DNA of 64,000 nt from Lachancea mirantina (taxonomy: Eukaryota > Ascomycota > Saccharomycetes > Saccharomycetales > Saccharomycetaceae): contig LT598468.1 in the NCBI GenBank assembly GCA_900074745.1, positions 434,001 through 498,000 on the forward strand, written 5' to 3'. The number at the start of each line of letters is the position of its first letter. Positions within the stretch are counted from its first letter, which is position 1. This document shows, one piece after another, positions 1 through 9,457 of this stretch. The translations under genes were made by a program, and so were the position numbers. The notes beneath the pieces are model-generated. The model was not told the origin of the DNA and did not search any database. It saw only the letters and a program-made list of their open reading frames with translations.

Positions 1-135
1 CCATTTATTGTACCACACATTAAACGTCAGACCTGTTTGAGACGGAATCGATGACGGGAGATCGGCTTCTTTGACCTGTATTGGTGCTGCTCGCCTTTTC
101 CAGTCTTTAGCTTGAGTAATCGAACCTTGAGACAT
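1..135 (-). CDS. 5' end of an unidentified gene (partial, runs off the left edge)
   Basis: An ATG at 133-135 on the minus strand opens 45 codons that stay open to the first base of the window, so only the N-terminus is present. The peptide begins MSQGSITQAKDWKRR and ends near GLTFNVWYNKW. It has no hydrophobic segment and no signal peptide. The A-rich start context (ACAAAATGTC) and the space before the tRNA-Tyr gene fit a real yeast start. I do not recognise the family, and the Sc neighbours of YGR111W and AXL1 do not match this N-terminus. Coding status is likely but not proven from 45 codons. Confidence 0.5.
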   Translation of the reverse strand, partial: MSQGSITQAKDWKRRAAPIQVKEADLPSSIPSQTGLTFNVWYNKW

Positions 136-824
136 TTTGTCTAGCGGGAAAAACAGCAAGAAATATTATTACAGTTTAAAGCAATGCTCTCAATGCGATT
201 CTCTAAGTGATCTGCTCTAGTCACCTCTTTTTTGAGATTCTTGTTCTTTTTGAGTGGTGTATGTAATAGCGATGATCTGTATCTTGACCTCTCAATATTT
301 AATAGAATGCGCTTAAGTAATCAAACCAATGTCAAAATTTTTAAAAATATCTCTCGGGGGCGATTCGAACGCCCGATCTCAAGATTACAAATTTCAAATT
401 TTCGATTACAGTCTTGCGCCTTAAACCAACTTGGCTACCGAGAGCCTAAACAACTGAGAGCTACGAAAAGACAACACTCCACTGTGTTGCTCCGTAATCA
501 CATGACACTTGAACTATTGGGTCAGTTATCTTCAACTAAACTGTAACCATGTGAACTCGTTCGTCAATTCACGTTCTTCATTGTATGTAATTCTCGCATG
601 TAGCTCTCAGTCTTTTTTGGCTTCTTTTGTGGCTTGCACTGTTTTTCTGTATTGATGGAGGTGGTCGACAAATCAATCATGATTTTGTGGTTTTGCAGAA
701 CATTGAGCCAAACATCAAATTTCTAAATCACGAATGGTAATTAGCAAACTTTTGAAGCTTCAAATCTCACTTTGATGCCTTTCCTAAATATTTTAAATAA
801 CCTCCCACGTCTCAATTTAGGTCA
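136..824. other. Intergenic region holding a tRNA-Tyr gene
   Basis: Between the partial left-edge gene (transcribed leftward) and the stop of the LYC1-like gene. Apart from tRNA-Tyr at 350-444 I see no gene. Both flanking protein genes are on the minus strand, so this contains the promoter of the edge gene and the 3' region of LYC1. Confidence 0.6.
350..444 (-). tRNA. tRNA-Tyr(GUA) with a 20-nt intron
   Basis: The reverse complement starts CTCTCGGTAGCCAAG and ends with the matching acceptor arm CCGAGAG plus discriminator A. The anticodon arm reads GACTGTAA, and the exons match the well-known yeast tRNA-Tyr. Exon 1 is 406-444 (39 nt), the intron is 386-405 (20 nt) just after the anticodon loop, and exon 2 is 350-385 (36 nt), giving a 75-nt mature body. 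A T5 run just downstream on the minus strand (about 342-348) can terminate Pol III. A second copy lies at 6189-6276. Confidence 0.96.
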
Positions 825-2024
825 TCAAAACCAGCAAAATTTCGTATTGTTGTCCCAGATGAAGCCTCCGCTGGAACAACCTTCAGGTGGACGGATTGCG
901 CTTCTGGAACCATTTTCTTTGTAGAGGTTTTCTTTATTTTCAGATGACTCCAAATACTCGAACAGAGAGCGAGACCATTCGAAGTCCGCGATTTCTTCAT
1001 CCCAAAATTCTAAATGATCTAGGCCACTGCGGGCTGCTTCAGCGACAGATTCCGCTAGCAATCTTTTCAAAGTGCCCTCTTTGTTAATCGTGTCATCGTT
1101 GATGCAAATCTTTACAATGTACAAGGCCTTCTCCGGCCAATGGTGATGCCATATTACGTGGCTTCCATCTGGAAGAGCAAACCCAAATTTGGTTGGCGGC
1201 AGGGATTCTGGATTTACTTTCGAAGCTAGAAAAATGTCTCTGTGTTTAAACCACTGATATATTTCTAGTGACGGTTCAACGGTGAAAATATGGGAATTTG
1301 GATGTGCTCGTTGTAGCTTGACCAGACTTTTTTGAAATTGCTCCTTTTCCAGTTCTATCAGATCTTCGTAATCATCAAACCCCAAGGACCTCCCATCTCC
1401 ATCAACCACATTTGCAGCGCAAAAAACGTTCACTAAGCCCTCTAAGCTCGAAATGGCATGTACCGGTACTGGTTTTGAAATGTATCCGAATTTCGAGTAG
1501 TATTCCCCGACTTCGCTGTACAAGAACATTATTTTGTCTCGCAATAAACGTGGTGCATCAGGCTGCGAGCCCAGATCGTCATAAAACGCATTAAGTCTTG
1601 TTATCATTTCACCTGCGTACCCTTTACCACGGTTTTCCTTCGATGTGAAAACACCACCTATGCACACAGATAATACAGGCCTGATTTCAGACGATTCGGG
1701 TCCAACCATCCAACCAATTCGATTCAAAGTCTCACAGCTTGAGACGATCTGCGACATTTTTGACGTCTCCGGTAAAGACTTGTTCTTTAATACAAAGTAC
1801 TTCAAACCAAGCCATGAATACGTATCTGGGAACTGTTCTTGCATCTCTAGACACTTATTCCTAGTAGAAATCGCAGAAGAACCCAGTAATTTTTCTCTTT
1901 CAGCATATTCTTCTGCTGTTAAATACTTGGATCTCCAAGCTTCGGAATTTTGAAGGTGCGTGAACCTGATGATCTCTGGATCGGTAACTTGTTCTAACAT
2001 CAGACGTTCCCTTGAGCTTGCCAT
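825..2024 (-). CDS. LYC1: LYC1-like N-acetyltransferase (Sc YGR111W type)
   Basis: 399 aa from the ATG at 2022-2024. The open frame runs about 24 codons further upstream but without another ATG, and AAAATGGC is a good yeast start context. The sequence resembles the GNAT-like family of Yarrowia lipolytica Lyc1, a lysine N6-acetyltransferase used in lysine catabolism, and the uncharacterised Sc YGR111W. Visible signs are the N-terminal EQVTDPEIIRFTHLQN segment and a central VSVCIGGVFTSKENRGKGYA stretch, where RGKGYA is the acetyl-CoA-binding R/Q-x-x-G-x-G/A motif. No signal peptide or membrane segment. Its place beside AXL1 and the cyclin pair matches YGR111W near CLB6. Family membership is well supported. 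Lysine as the substrate is inferred from Y. lipolytica and is not certain, because the Sc homologue has no established reaction. Confidence 0.85.
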   Translation of the reverse strand: MASSRERLMLEQVTDPEIIRFTHLQNSEAWRSKYLTAEEYAEREKLLGSSAISTRNKCLEMQEQFPDTYSWLGLKYFVLKNKSLPETSKMSQIVSSCETLNRIGWMVGPESSEIRPVLSVCIGGVFTSKENRGKGYAGEMITRLNAFYDDLGSQPDAPRLLRDKIMFLYSEVGEYYSKFGYISKPVPVHAISSLEGLVNVFCAANVVDGDGRSLGFDDYEDLIELEKEQFQKSLVKLQRAHPNSHIFTVEPSLEIYQWFKHRDIFLASKVNPESLPPTKFGFALPDGSHVIWHHHWPEKALYIVKICINDDTINKEGTLKRLLAESVAEAARSGLDHLEFWDEEIADFEWSRSLFEYLESSENKENLYKENGSRSAIRPPEGCSSGGFIWDNNTKFCWF

Positions 2025-2315
2025 TTTTGCTATATTCAGTTCAGCGATCTCACTGAAGGATCGATTGAGGCAAATGGGCTTCCACAACTCTTTCAAATAA
2101 TTGAAGATTTAGATTATCTAACTTTTAATTCTGTTTCTACAAATTCCACCGCAGCATGGTGAACTACTCGAAAAAATCTGTATATTTAGCATACCTGAAT
2201 AAAAAAATGTATGACGCAGTTCCATCAATTTTATCGCCAGATAAAACTCTGTTTTACCATTCATTTGGAGTCACGTTAATTTGATTTAAGTCTTCTGTTC
2301 TTAAAAAGTCTGTAG

Positions 2316-5300
2316 CTAATAGAAGTCAGTCGCTTTAAATATGGCAGTTGCACGGAATTGATGGAGATCGTGAATTGATGTCAGTTTTATGGCGGGTTTT
2401 ATGGATTTTCCCGAGTGTTCAGAGCGACTCCCAAATCCGAGTCCAATAGATTTAAACAGTTCGCTAACAACAGCTGTGCAAAGTTTAAAACTCATGCCTC
2501 TAGCGTTGAAATACTGGAAAAGCGCTTTGAATAAACTTTGAGGCCTTGGGCCCGCTTTCTCGAGAATGGTTTTCAAATCATTTCGGCTTATTTTCAGACC
2601 TTTCATTTTGAAAAATCTTTCCATTTGATCGAGAAGCCGTTGATTCATTATTTGATCGGGACTCATGGGACTCTTGATCATGATGGAAATTTTCCTTCTT
2701 TTAGGGGAGGAAATGGATAAGAATCTTTTGAAGAATGATCTATAATCTTTCAACGTCAACGAGTTTATGAGCTTGAGATTAACCGGCTCATCGTGCAGGG
2801 ATTCAAAATTGTAAGCCCGCGACGATATTTGACTTCTCAAAAATCTGTGGGCTTGTAAAACTTTCTTGATGTCATCCACATTGCCGCTATGTGCGTTTGA
2901 CTCGATTTGGTCATGCAGACACACTGGTCCTGAATGATCTCTGGACCGACTATTTTCATCTTGAAGTAGCTTGAGATACGGAGAAACGTATTTAGTCAAA
3001 AAGTCCTTCTCTGTCAGCTGCTGCAAAATTTCGGTTTCGAGATACATCAAAAACTCGTCAATTGCTTCCTCAAGTAAATGAGGTTCCAGGCTGGATGCGC
3101 ATGTAATATGAATTCCGATGGTGTCTGATAGAATTCTAAGCCCTCCAATAACAAAATACCCAATCTGTCGCCTTGTCCTCAACTCTGGAACAAGTGTCAA
3201 TGAAAAGAGATAATCGGTAAAGGCTGTTAACATGAATATACATTCGTCATCTCTTTCGCCAGTTTGGATGAAATAAGCAATGCTGTTATTAGGATCATCC
3301 AAAGAACCTTCACGGTCAAAAAACAGATTCGTTCCCTCAGATAGTTTTCTGGACTGTGGCTCTGTAAATTCATTCGCACCAGTCAAATGTTTGGACAGTT
3401 GTGCGTCCGCAGATTTGCTCAAATGTCCTATCACAGATTTGCTCAAAATTGCGTATATTTCATCTTGTAAACTGCAGTCTCCTTGAATGATCAAGTTCAT
3501 ATACTTTGGTAAGTTGAGAAATTTCGAACAAAATGAATGAAATGATGGCTGATCCAGATATTCCAAGGCATCGAGTCGATCCTCTAATGGCCACATATAT
3601 TTTTCTAATAAAATTAAGAGTCCCAAGCTCGCCAGTGTGGCGCAATCAGAAGAAGCAGCCTCCTCATACTTGTTTCGAACTTTTATTCTAGCTTTGCGAT
3701 AATCGGTTGCCGTCGTGTAATTTTGATCAGCTATTGAAGAAAGTTCAGCAATGAATAGCTTTATCATTGTCAAGACACCTTCAGGAAACCCTGAGAACGT
3801 GAAACCTAAACTGATATCACCAACTTTAGATGCGTATATCTCGTAAGTATGCGAAAGCTTTTCAGCTGGATATAGCCGAGATGAAAGTGTCGAAAACAAA
3901 AGATGCGTCAAAATTTCTAGTTGCACAGTGCTTTCAGGACTGCATGCTATGCACTTGCTTATAATCTCAAAACTGACGATACAACGTGACTTGAAGGAGG
4001 GATCAAACGATTCTTCTTTAACCCACATTTCATAAGCATGATTTTTGCCACGAAGTCTCGGTGTGATATCAAAATAGTCCTTTTGCGCTAAAACAGCCAA
4101 TGGTGCATGTCGGGATTGGTCAGAAGACGCTAACAACGCGCTTTTAATGAGCTGTAAGTCTCTTGTCACTGAAGGTGCAAATTGGTTCAGGTTTGCAGCT
4201 GAAAATGGCCAAATTGCAAATTCAGAACATTCGCCTTGCCAATTATTAGCATCGACGGAAAGTTTTTGGAAATTAAACTCATAAAATGGATCAAAGGACT
4301 CCCAAGAGCCAAGGACGTCAGAAAAAGGACTTTTTGATACATGCCCCATGATCACGACACGCAGATTTTTTGTGGTTATGAAATCTGTCGCAAAACCTTG
4401 AACTTTAATGGCTTGACCGATCCACCATACCTTGCTCTCTTTAGATTGCGCATAATTATTTATATGTGATCCAATCTTGTTGCAGTCGTGTGACGGAGAG
4501 CTTCTCAACGTAAACTCGGTACCTAGTTCTCCAAAATTAGATAGCATTGCTGTCGACCAAATGGCACACATTTCCATTGCGGAATGCTCGACATCGCTGT
4601 ATAAAAACCGCAAAAGTTCAATTGCGTTGACCTGGCTCAAGTATTGAGCTAGCTTCTCTGTGAATTTCTCATCTGTGATCATTTCAATCACTATAAAAAG
4701 CGCCCTAATAATATCTTTCAATCGCTTCAATCCCGTGTCTGTCAAGCAAAGTTCCAATATCAAGCCACTGCTCCCGCATGCGAACTTGGACTGCCAAGTT
4801 ACAAGAGAAGTGACGAAGCCCTTACAAGTGAGGAAATTGGCGAATGAACCTTGAGATTCATCGCCAAAAATATCACACCACGCGGCTGAGAGGATGTCAA
4901 TATCTTTCGATCTAAATCTGTGTCCCTTGGAATTTATAGGAAACACAAGTCGAACGGTAGGAGATTTGGACGACTGAATGAAAATGGCGTTATGGGTGTT
5001 CTCTGAAAACGTTTGTTGACCGCAGTATTTGGGAAACCATTCTTCTTCAAGCAAATTGAAATCGCTTAGGGACTTTTTAGTACCACTGCCATCTTCACTC
5101 CCCCCACTTCTACGCGCTTCGCTGTACCGTTTTGATCGCGAAAAGACGGCAGGTTTAATTTGAGCGGAAATATTACCAAAATTAATCAAAGCCAGCTTAG
5201 AAAGGCCGTTTAACGACTGCGGCCCTCGCAGAACGAGTGTCATTTTACCGGCATGATAAAAATTCTGAAAATAGTTCATCAAAAGCGCTTTCAGCTTTAA

Positions 5301-5894
5301 TCTATGGGTACCATTGAACGTCGCAAGATTTCCAGTGCAGAAGCGGCTGAAGGGATGTGCTTCGTTTGCAAGGAGACGAGTCGCATGATACATAATTTTA
5401 CTGGTTGACGCTTTGTTGCTGCAATGCTCATTTTCAATAGCGTATGCTTCTTTACCGAGAACCTTCTCGCTGAAAAGCGGACCCTTGAAAGCTGAGCTGA
5501 AAATATCCAAAAGATGCTCAAATGTAGAGTTTCCAGACGCTGACGCCAGGGGTAATTCAAAGTAGAACGTCGTTTGCTCTCCAGTAGTGTATGCATTGTA
5601 GGTGCCACCATTTTCAGCGAGAATCGTGTGGTATAGGCCCGCATCCGGAAATTTATGCGAGCCACCGGCCAGAATTGCATGCTCGCACAGATGCGCCAGT
5701 CCTAAGACCGAATCGGGATCGTTGTATGACCCTGTCGTCACGGAAAGTGCACAAGAGGCGGTTTTATCGCCAGGGTCCGAAACCAGTAACGCCAGGATCT
5801 CGTTGGGAAGCTGGCAAGTCTTGAAGCTTTTCTGGGAGCATGAAATTGGTGTGTAAAAGAAGCTATCGAGATTTTTAACCGATTCGAACGACAT
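2316..5894 (-). CDS. AXL1: AXL1, M16 family (insulin-degrading-enzyme-like) metalloprotease
   Basis: 1192 aa, close to the 1208 aa of Sc Axl1. In Sc this protease makes the final N-terminal cut of a-factor precursor and, independently of proteolysis, marks haploid cells for axial budding at the neck. The inverted zinc motif HxxEH is HLCEH at residues 68-72 (H68, E71, H72), and the third ligand is likely E156 in IENEH, so the catalytic site looks intact. The rest has the four-repeat layout of M16 enzymes, including an RTRRQIGYFV stretch typical of the C-terminal half. No signal peptide, as expected for a cytoplasmic or bud-neck protein. Its position beside the cyclin pair is the same as Sc YPR122W. 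Other M16 members (STE23, CYM1) fit less well in synteny and N-terminus. In Sc expression is haploid-specific; I did not identify an a1/alpha2 site here. Confidence 0.92.
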   Translation of the reverse strand: MSFESVKNLDSFFYTPISCSQKSFKTCQLPNEILALLVSDPGDKTASCALSVTTGSYNDPDSVLGLAHLCEHAILAGGSHKFPDAGLYHTILAENGGTYNAYTTGEQTTFYFELPLASASGNSTFEHLLDIFSSAFKGPLFSEKVLGKEAYAIENEHCSNKASTSKIMYHATRLLANEAHPFSRFCTGNLATFNGTHRLKLKALLMNYFQNFYHAGKMTLVLRGPQSLNGLSKLALINFGNISAQIKPAVFSRSKRYSEARRSGGSEDGSGTKKSLSDFNLLEEEWFPKYCGQQTFSENTHNAIFIQSSKSPTVRLVFPINSKGHRFRSKDIDILSAAWCDIFGDESQGSFANFLTCKGFVTSLVTWQSKFACGSSGLILELCLTDTGLKRLKDIIRALFIVIEMITDEKFTEKLAQYLSQVNAIELLRFLYSDVEHSAMEMCAIWSTAMLSNFGELGTEFTLRSSPSHDCNKIGSHINNYAQSKESKVWWIGQAIKVQGFATDFITTKNLRVVIMGHVSKSPFSDVLGSWESFDPFYEFNFQKLSVDANNWQGECSEFAIWPFSAANLNQFAPSVTRDLQLIKSALLASSDQSRHAPLAVLAQKDYFDITPRLRGKNHAYEMWVKEESFDPSFKSRCIVSFEIISKCIACSPESTVQLEILTHLLFSTLSSRLYPAEKLSHTYEIYASKVGDISLGFTFSGFPEGVLTMIKLFIAELSSIADQNYTTATDYRKARIKVRNKYEEAASSDCATLASLGLLILLEKYMWPLEDRLDALEYLDQPSFHSFCSKFLNLPKYMNLIIQGDCSLQDEIYAILSKSVIGHLSKSADAQLSKHLTGANEFTEPQSRKLSEGTNLFFDREGSLDDPNNSIAYFIQTGERDDECIFMLTAFTDYLFSLTLVPELRTRRQIGYFVIGGLRILSDTIGIHITCASSLEPHLLEEAIDEFLMYLETEILQQLTEKDFLTKYVSPYLKLLQDENSRSRDHSGPVCLHDQIESNAHSGNVDDIKKVLQAHRFLRSQISSRAYNFESLHDEPVNLKLINSLTLKDYRSFFKRFLSISSPKRRKISIMIKSPMSPDQIMNQRLLDQMERFFKMKGLKISRNDLKTILEKAGPRPQSLFKALFQYFNARGMSFKLCTAVVSELFKSIGLGFGSRSEHSGKSIKPAIKLTSIHDLHQFRATAIFKATDFY

Positions 5895-6468
5895 GTATCT
5901 CCGCCATAGCCTGCGGACTCCGAGAGTTCATGGTTATCTGGAGAAGAACGACTTGAAATTCAGATGATGGATTCCCCGGTGAACAAACCTCAAATCTCAG
6001 TTGTGGCAGTTTTTTGCCTTTACTTTTCAGACGATTTGACCGTTTTAGGACGGTTCAATGTACAGGAGTGAAAAAGGCCACATACGACATTTAAGGAAGG
6101 ATTGGCATCCTCAAACAGTCTTAAAACGCTCTCAAATACTGCCTAGCCGTTGAGAGAAATTGATAGGTGTTTCTGTAAAAAAAAAGAATCTCTCGGGGGC
6201 GATTCGAACGCCCGATCTCAAGATTACAAATTTTCGATTACAGTCTTGCGCCTTAAACCAACTTGGCTACCGAGAGTACGACAATGGTAAACCAAGTGCA
6301 AAGAAGCTCTATATGTGCCAAAATTTTTAGAGCCGACCTTCCCAACTCTTGTCTATTGTCTTGAGTACTTCATATAGTATCTTTCATCTTGTCATGTTTA
6401 ACATATACAGAATGAACTCTTCTTCAAAATTAAAAAATTACAAATAGCGGTGGATACGCTTCGCTTCT
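5895..6468. other. AXL1 upstream region with second tRNA-Tyr
   Basis: Between the AXL1 start and the stop of a small minus-strand ORF. It contains tRNA-Tyr at 6189-6276 and the AXL1 promoter; I see no other gene. Confidence 0.6.
6189..6276 (-). tRNA. tRNA-Tyr(GUA) with a 13-nt intron
   Basis: The exons are identical by eye to the copy at 350-444. Exon 1 is 6238-6276, the intron 6225-6237 (13 nt), and exon 2 6189-6224. The intron lacks one 7-nt AAATTTC-like unit that is present twice in the other copy. A run of nine T on the minus strand directly follows the gene and serves as Pol III terminator. Confidence 0.96.
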
Positions 6469-6726
6469 TTAGATAGCATCGTCAATTCTGTCCGCTTCGC
6501 GGCCAGGGTGTCTTTCTCCAGAACCTTGGATATTCAACTTGGCGCTCAAAACGGGCGACAATTCACGTTTACCTGAGGACACGGCCATCAATTTCCCGTC
6601 TGCATCTGTCATGTGGGGCAAGTCTTTGACCTCGGGAGATTTTTCGTAGGTTTCACCCTCCATTGGCGTGGCAGCCAAATATCTTCTCATCTTGAGAAAT
6701 TTAACCTTGAAAGAGCTCCAACCCAT
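6469..6726 (-). CDS. Small hypothetical protein, 85 aa
   Basis: 85 aa from a true ATG (6724-6726, context AAAGATGG) to a stop at 6469. The N-terminus MGWSSFKVKFLKMRRY is basic and the rest is hydrophilic, rich in E, D, K, S and G, with no membrane segment. A TATATA-like element near 6870-6874 lies about 145 bp upstream on the same strand, a usual distance for a yeast TATA box. It sits where Sc has THI22 or CLD1 between AXL1/YGR111W and the S-phase cyclin, but resembles neither. I do not recognise a family. The even codon composition and promoter-like upstream region favour a real gene; its short length leaves doubt. Confidence 0.5.
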   Translation of the reverse strand: MGWSSFKVKFLKMRRYLAATPMEGETYEKSPEVKDLPHMTDADGKLMAVSSGKRELSPVLSAKLNIQGSGERHPGREADRIDDAI

Positions 6727-7761
6727 CTTTTTATTTTAGTTGCTTATTGTTACAGAAGAAGCCGATGCCAGATAAGTCTCTCTCTCTAATCGACTACCTC
6801 CATGTACTTAAAAAAAAAATATGAGGGTAAACAGCGCCAAGTCCCGTAACCCCAAAAGCTCTTGTCCTTATATAGGCTGCCGTGCCTCGACGCGTACACC
6901 AAATGGTAACATCGAGTGAGCGGATCGCGCTAATGCCTCGTGGGACTGATAAGGTTGTGTCCTTCTTATCAAGATCAGTCTACGGAGCCTCTTTCTTTCG
7001 ATAACAACTTTTTTTATCATAGACGTATGTAGTGACGTACAGCATAGAAAGCTAGATAGCGGTGTCCCAGTGCCACTGTGATGGACCGAAGGAGTTACTG
7101 GGGGCACAGATATGAACGTTAGGTTGACTATGCCGTCTTGCATCCTCTGCATTCGGGTTAAAGTTATAACTTGAGCTACGGAAAAGAAACAAATGACAAA
7201 GTGCTCAAGAAATTGACTTTTTTAGTTTACCCACCGTGTCAGCGCAGAGAGGTGAGGTGAACGTTGCCCCGCTGTATAAGAGTGCCAATTGATACCCAAG
7301 TGTAGCTAGTATACAGTGGGCATACGTACTCTTCGAAAAAGATGTGGATGTTTTCTACGTACCAAGCGACAGATACCGAGCCTTGAGTCAAATCTTGAGT
7401 CGATTTCTGTGTCGAGCCTTGAGTTGCTACGTGTCGAATGACTAGATCTTTAAGTGTAAGTGACATTTGACGAATAATCCGACGCGTAAAGGCAACAGAC
7501 GCGTTATTTTTAAGGAAACGCGTAATGGCAGCCCGATGAGGACCTGCATCTGAAAAGAGAGAGACTCGTTTCTGGTGGAAAAGGCGCTGCAAACGCCAAA
7601 ACGCGAGGCCCAGGGCGCGAAAGAGAGCCAGGTTGCCAGGAACTCGAAAAGCTCAAGAAAGAACCCGCCATTTTTGGGCAGGAAGTATATTAGAGCCAGG
7701 CTTACTTGCGCCATCCGGAAGCATTCGGTCCTTTAGCCAGAGAGTGGAGTACTGAGCTTAA
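6727..7761. other. Divergent intergenic region upstream of CLB5/6
   Basis: Between the 85-aa ORF (minus) and the S-phase cyclin (plus), about 1 kb. It contains the MCB cluster at 7482-7523, another isolated ACGCGT at 6890-6895, and an SBF-like CGCGAAA at 7616-7622. Open frames inside are not convincing genes. Confidence 0.7.
7482..7523. promoter_or_regulatory. Cluster of three MCB (ACGCGT) boxes
   Basis: Perfect ACGCGT hexamers at 7482-7487, 7499-7504 and 7518-7523, about 240-280 bp before the cyclin ATG. ACGCGT is the MluI cell-cycle box bound by MBF (Mbp1-Swi6), which drives CLB5 and CLB6 at the G1/S transition in Sc. A partial ACGCGA follows at 7601-7606 and a CGCGAAA at 7616-7622. The boxes are seen directly; MBF control is inferred from the family. 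Confidence 0.85.
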
Positions 7762-9000
7762 ATGAGCGAATTAGACAAGACAAGGACTGTCAATGACCAG
7801 AATACGGACGAAAATACCTGCCTCAAGGAGCAAACGGCGGCGCAGGGTACCGCCGGGAGGGCCAAATCGGTGCCATTGACTAGTAACAGCCTTGGCCACC
7901 AACGCAGGGCGCTTGAAGAAGTTAAAACCAACTTCTCGCAAAATGAGAAAAACGCAAATGTCACAGAATTGCGTGCGGTATCCGCGGTGCCTACTGGCGT
8001 GGTACTAAGCACAAACGTTCAATCCAAGAAGAGACAGATATACAGAGACTCACCAGATGAAGAGCGAGAGGAGGTCGAAATTCCTGTTGCGAAAAAGCCT
8101 AAATGTGACTCTCCAGATTGGAGAGATCTCGATATAATAGAGGCTCGAGATCTTTGCATGGTTTCGGAATACTCTGACGATATTTTCTGCCATTTATACG
8201 AACGCGAGAAACAAACGACTCCAACTTACAATTACCTTTTTGCCAAAGGTTGCACGGAGTATCTCAGACCTTCACTGCGTGCTATTCTAGTTGACTGGCT
8301 TGTAGAGGTGCACCTGAAATTCCAATTGTTGCCCGAGACTTTGTACCTTGGCATTAATATAATGGACAGATTCATGTCATTAAAGAAGGTCTCTATGGCC
8401 AAACTGCAGTTGCTTGCCGTGAGCAGTCTCCTGATAGCCGCTAAGTTTGAGGAAGTTAACCTGCCAAAACTGTCGCAGTATGCCTACATAACGGATGGCG
8501 CTTGTTCGACAGAGGATATGAAAAATGCAGAGTTATACATTCTCACGACACTTGGTTTCGAGATAGGGTATCCCAGTCCGCTTAATTTCCTTAGACGAAT
8601 CTCCAAGGCGGACGGCTATAATGATGAAGCTCGTGATGTCGCCAAATTTTTCCTAGAATATGCCATTTGTTGTCCCAAATTTACAGAAGTCGTACCTTCT
8701 CGCCTAAGCGCAATGGCCATGTATTGCGCTAGACGTTCTTTAGATAAGCTGCCACGTTGGGATAACACGCACAAGCATTACAGCGGCTCCGTCGATGCTT
8801 TAAATGACAGCCATTTTCGCGCTTTGTGCCGTGAACTCGTGGAAGAAATCGCTGAACCCTCGACTCAGCTAAATGCTCTTGAAGGCAAGTATCGTAGTGA
8901 ACGCATGGGTAGTGTGTTTGAACCTGCTAAAGCTTGGTGTAACCTCATGGCAGTACGGGATTGTGTGGATCTTTTCCAGGAACCTACTACAGCAGAATAG
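7762..9000 (+). CDS. CLB5: B-type S-phase cyclin, CLB5/CLB6 ancestor-type
   Basis: 412 aa (Sc Clb5 435, Clb6 380). It activates the Cdk1 (Cdc28) kinase to fire replication origins. The N-terminus holds a destruction-box-like RRALEEVKTN at 48-57, which would let APC/C remove it in mitosis. The cyclin box follows, with the hydrophobic patch motif in LRAILVDWLVEVH and the typical YLGINIMDRFM helix; the C-terminal cyclin fold runs to about residue 380. Start chosen at the first ATG, 7762. The gene is convergent with CLB2, as are CLB5-CLB2 and CLB6-CLB1 in Sc, so it is the single pre-duplication counterpart of both. The upstream MCB cluster supports the S-phase assignment over a mitotic cyclin. 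CLB5 versus CLB6 cannot be decided and need not be. Confidence 0.93.
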   Translation: MSELDKTRTVNDQNTDENTCLKEQTAAQGTAGRAKSVPLTSNSLGHQRRALEEVKTNFSQNEKNANVTELRAVSAVPTGVVLSTNVQSKKRQIYRDSPDEEREEVEIPVAKKPKCDSPDWRDLDIIEARDLCMVSEYSDDIFCHLYEREKQTTPTYNYLFAKGCTEYLRPSLRAILVDWLVEVHLKFQLLPETLYLGINIMDRFMSLKKVSMAKLQLLAVSSLLIAAKFEEVNLPKLSQYAYITDGACSTEDMKNAELYILTTLGFEIGYPSPLNFLRRISKADGYNDEARDVAKFFLEYAICCPKFTEVVPSRLSAMAMYCARRSLDKLPRWDNTHKHYSGSVDALNDSHFRALCRELVEEIAEPSTQLNALEGKYRSERMGSVFEPAKAWCNLMAVRDCVDLFQEPTTAE

Positions 9001-9457
9001 AATCAGATCAAAACTACCCAATTCATCCTTGCATTTACTGTGCCGTTCAATAGGCACAACCTATCGTTGCATAATGTAATAATATCATCAATAAATCAAA
9101 TAATAACATCACCACCACGAATCACGATTAAAAAGATTCAATTTTAGATTTTACGTTTCTTTCTTGATTAAATTAAACACTCAACTTGTAAGAAGAGGCA
9201 AATGCTAGATTACATTATGATTATGTCTACCTTTTAGGTTTAGTTTCGAAGACTCACCAATGGTTGTACTTTTTTCTGTTAGTTTGTTTTGTCGCCAACA
9301 TTCCTTGTGCATTTCAACAAGACGAAAAGTGGGGTTGTAAGGTTCGTGTTTTCCGTGCGAATTATTATGGCTGAATAAATGTGAGAGGTATTGGGTATCC
9401 TGAATTGGACTTCTGTCATAACCATGCATTTATTTTCGAACATTCAGTACTAGTCAT
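9001..9457. other. Convergent intergenic region between the cyclin genes
   Basis: AT-rich 3' flanks of CLB5/6 and CLB2. I see no gene; short frames here are not supported. Confidence 0.6.
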
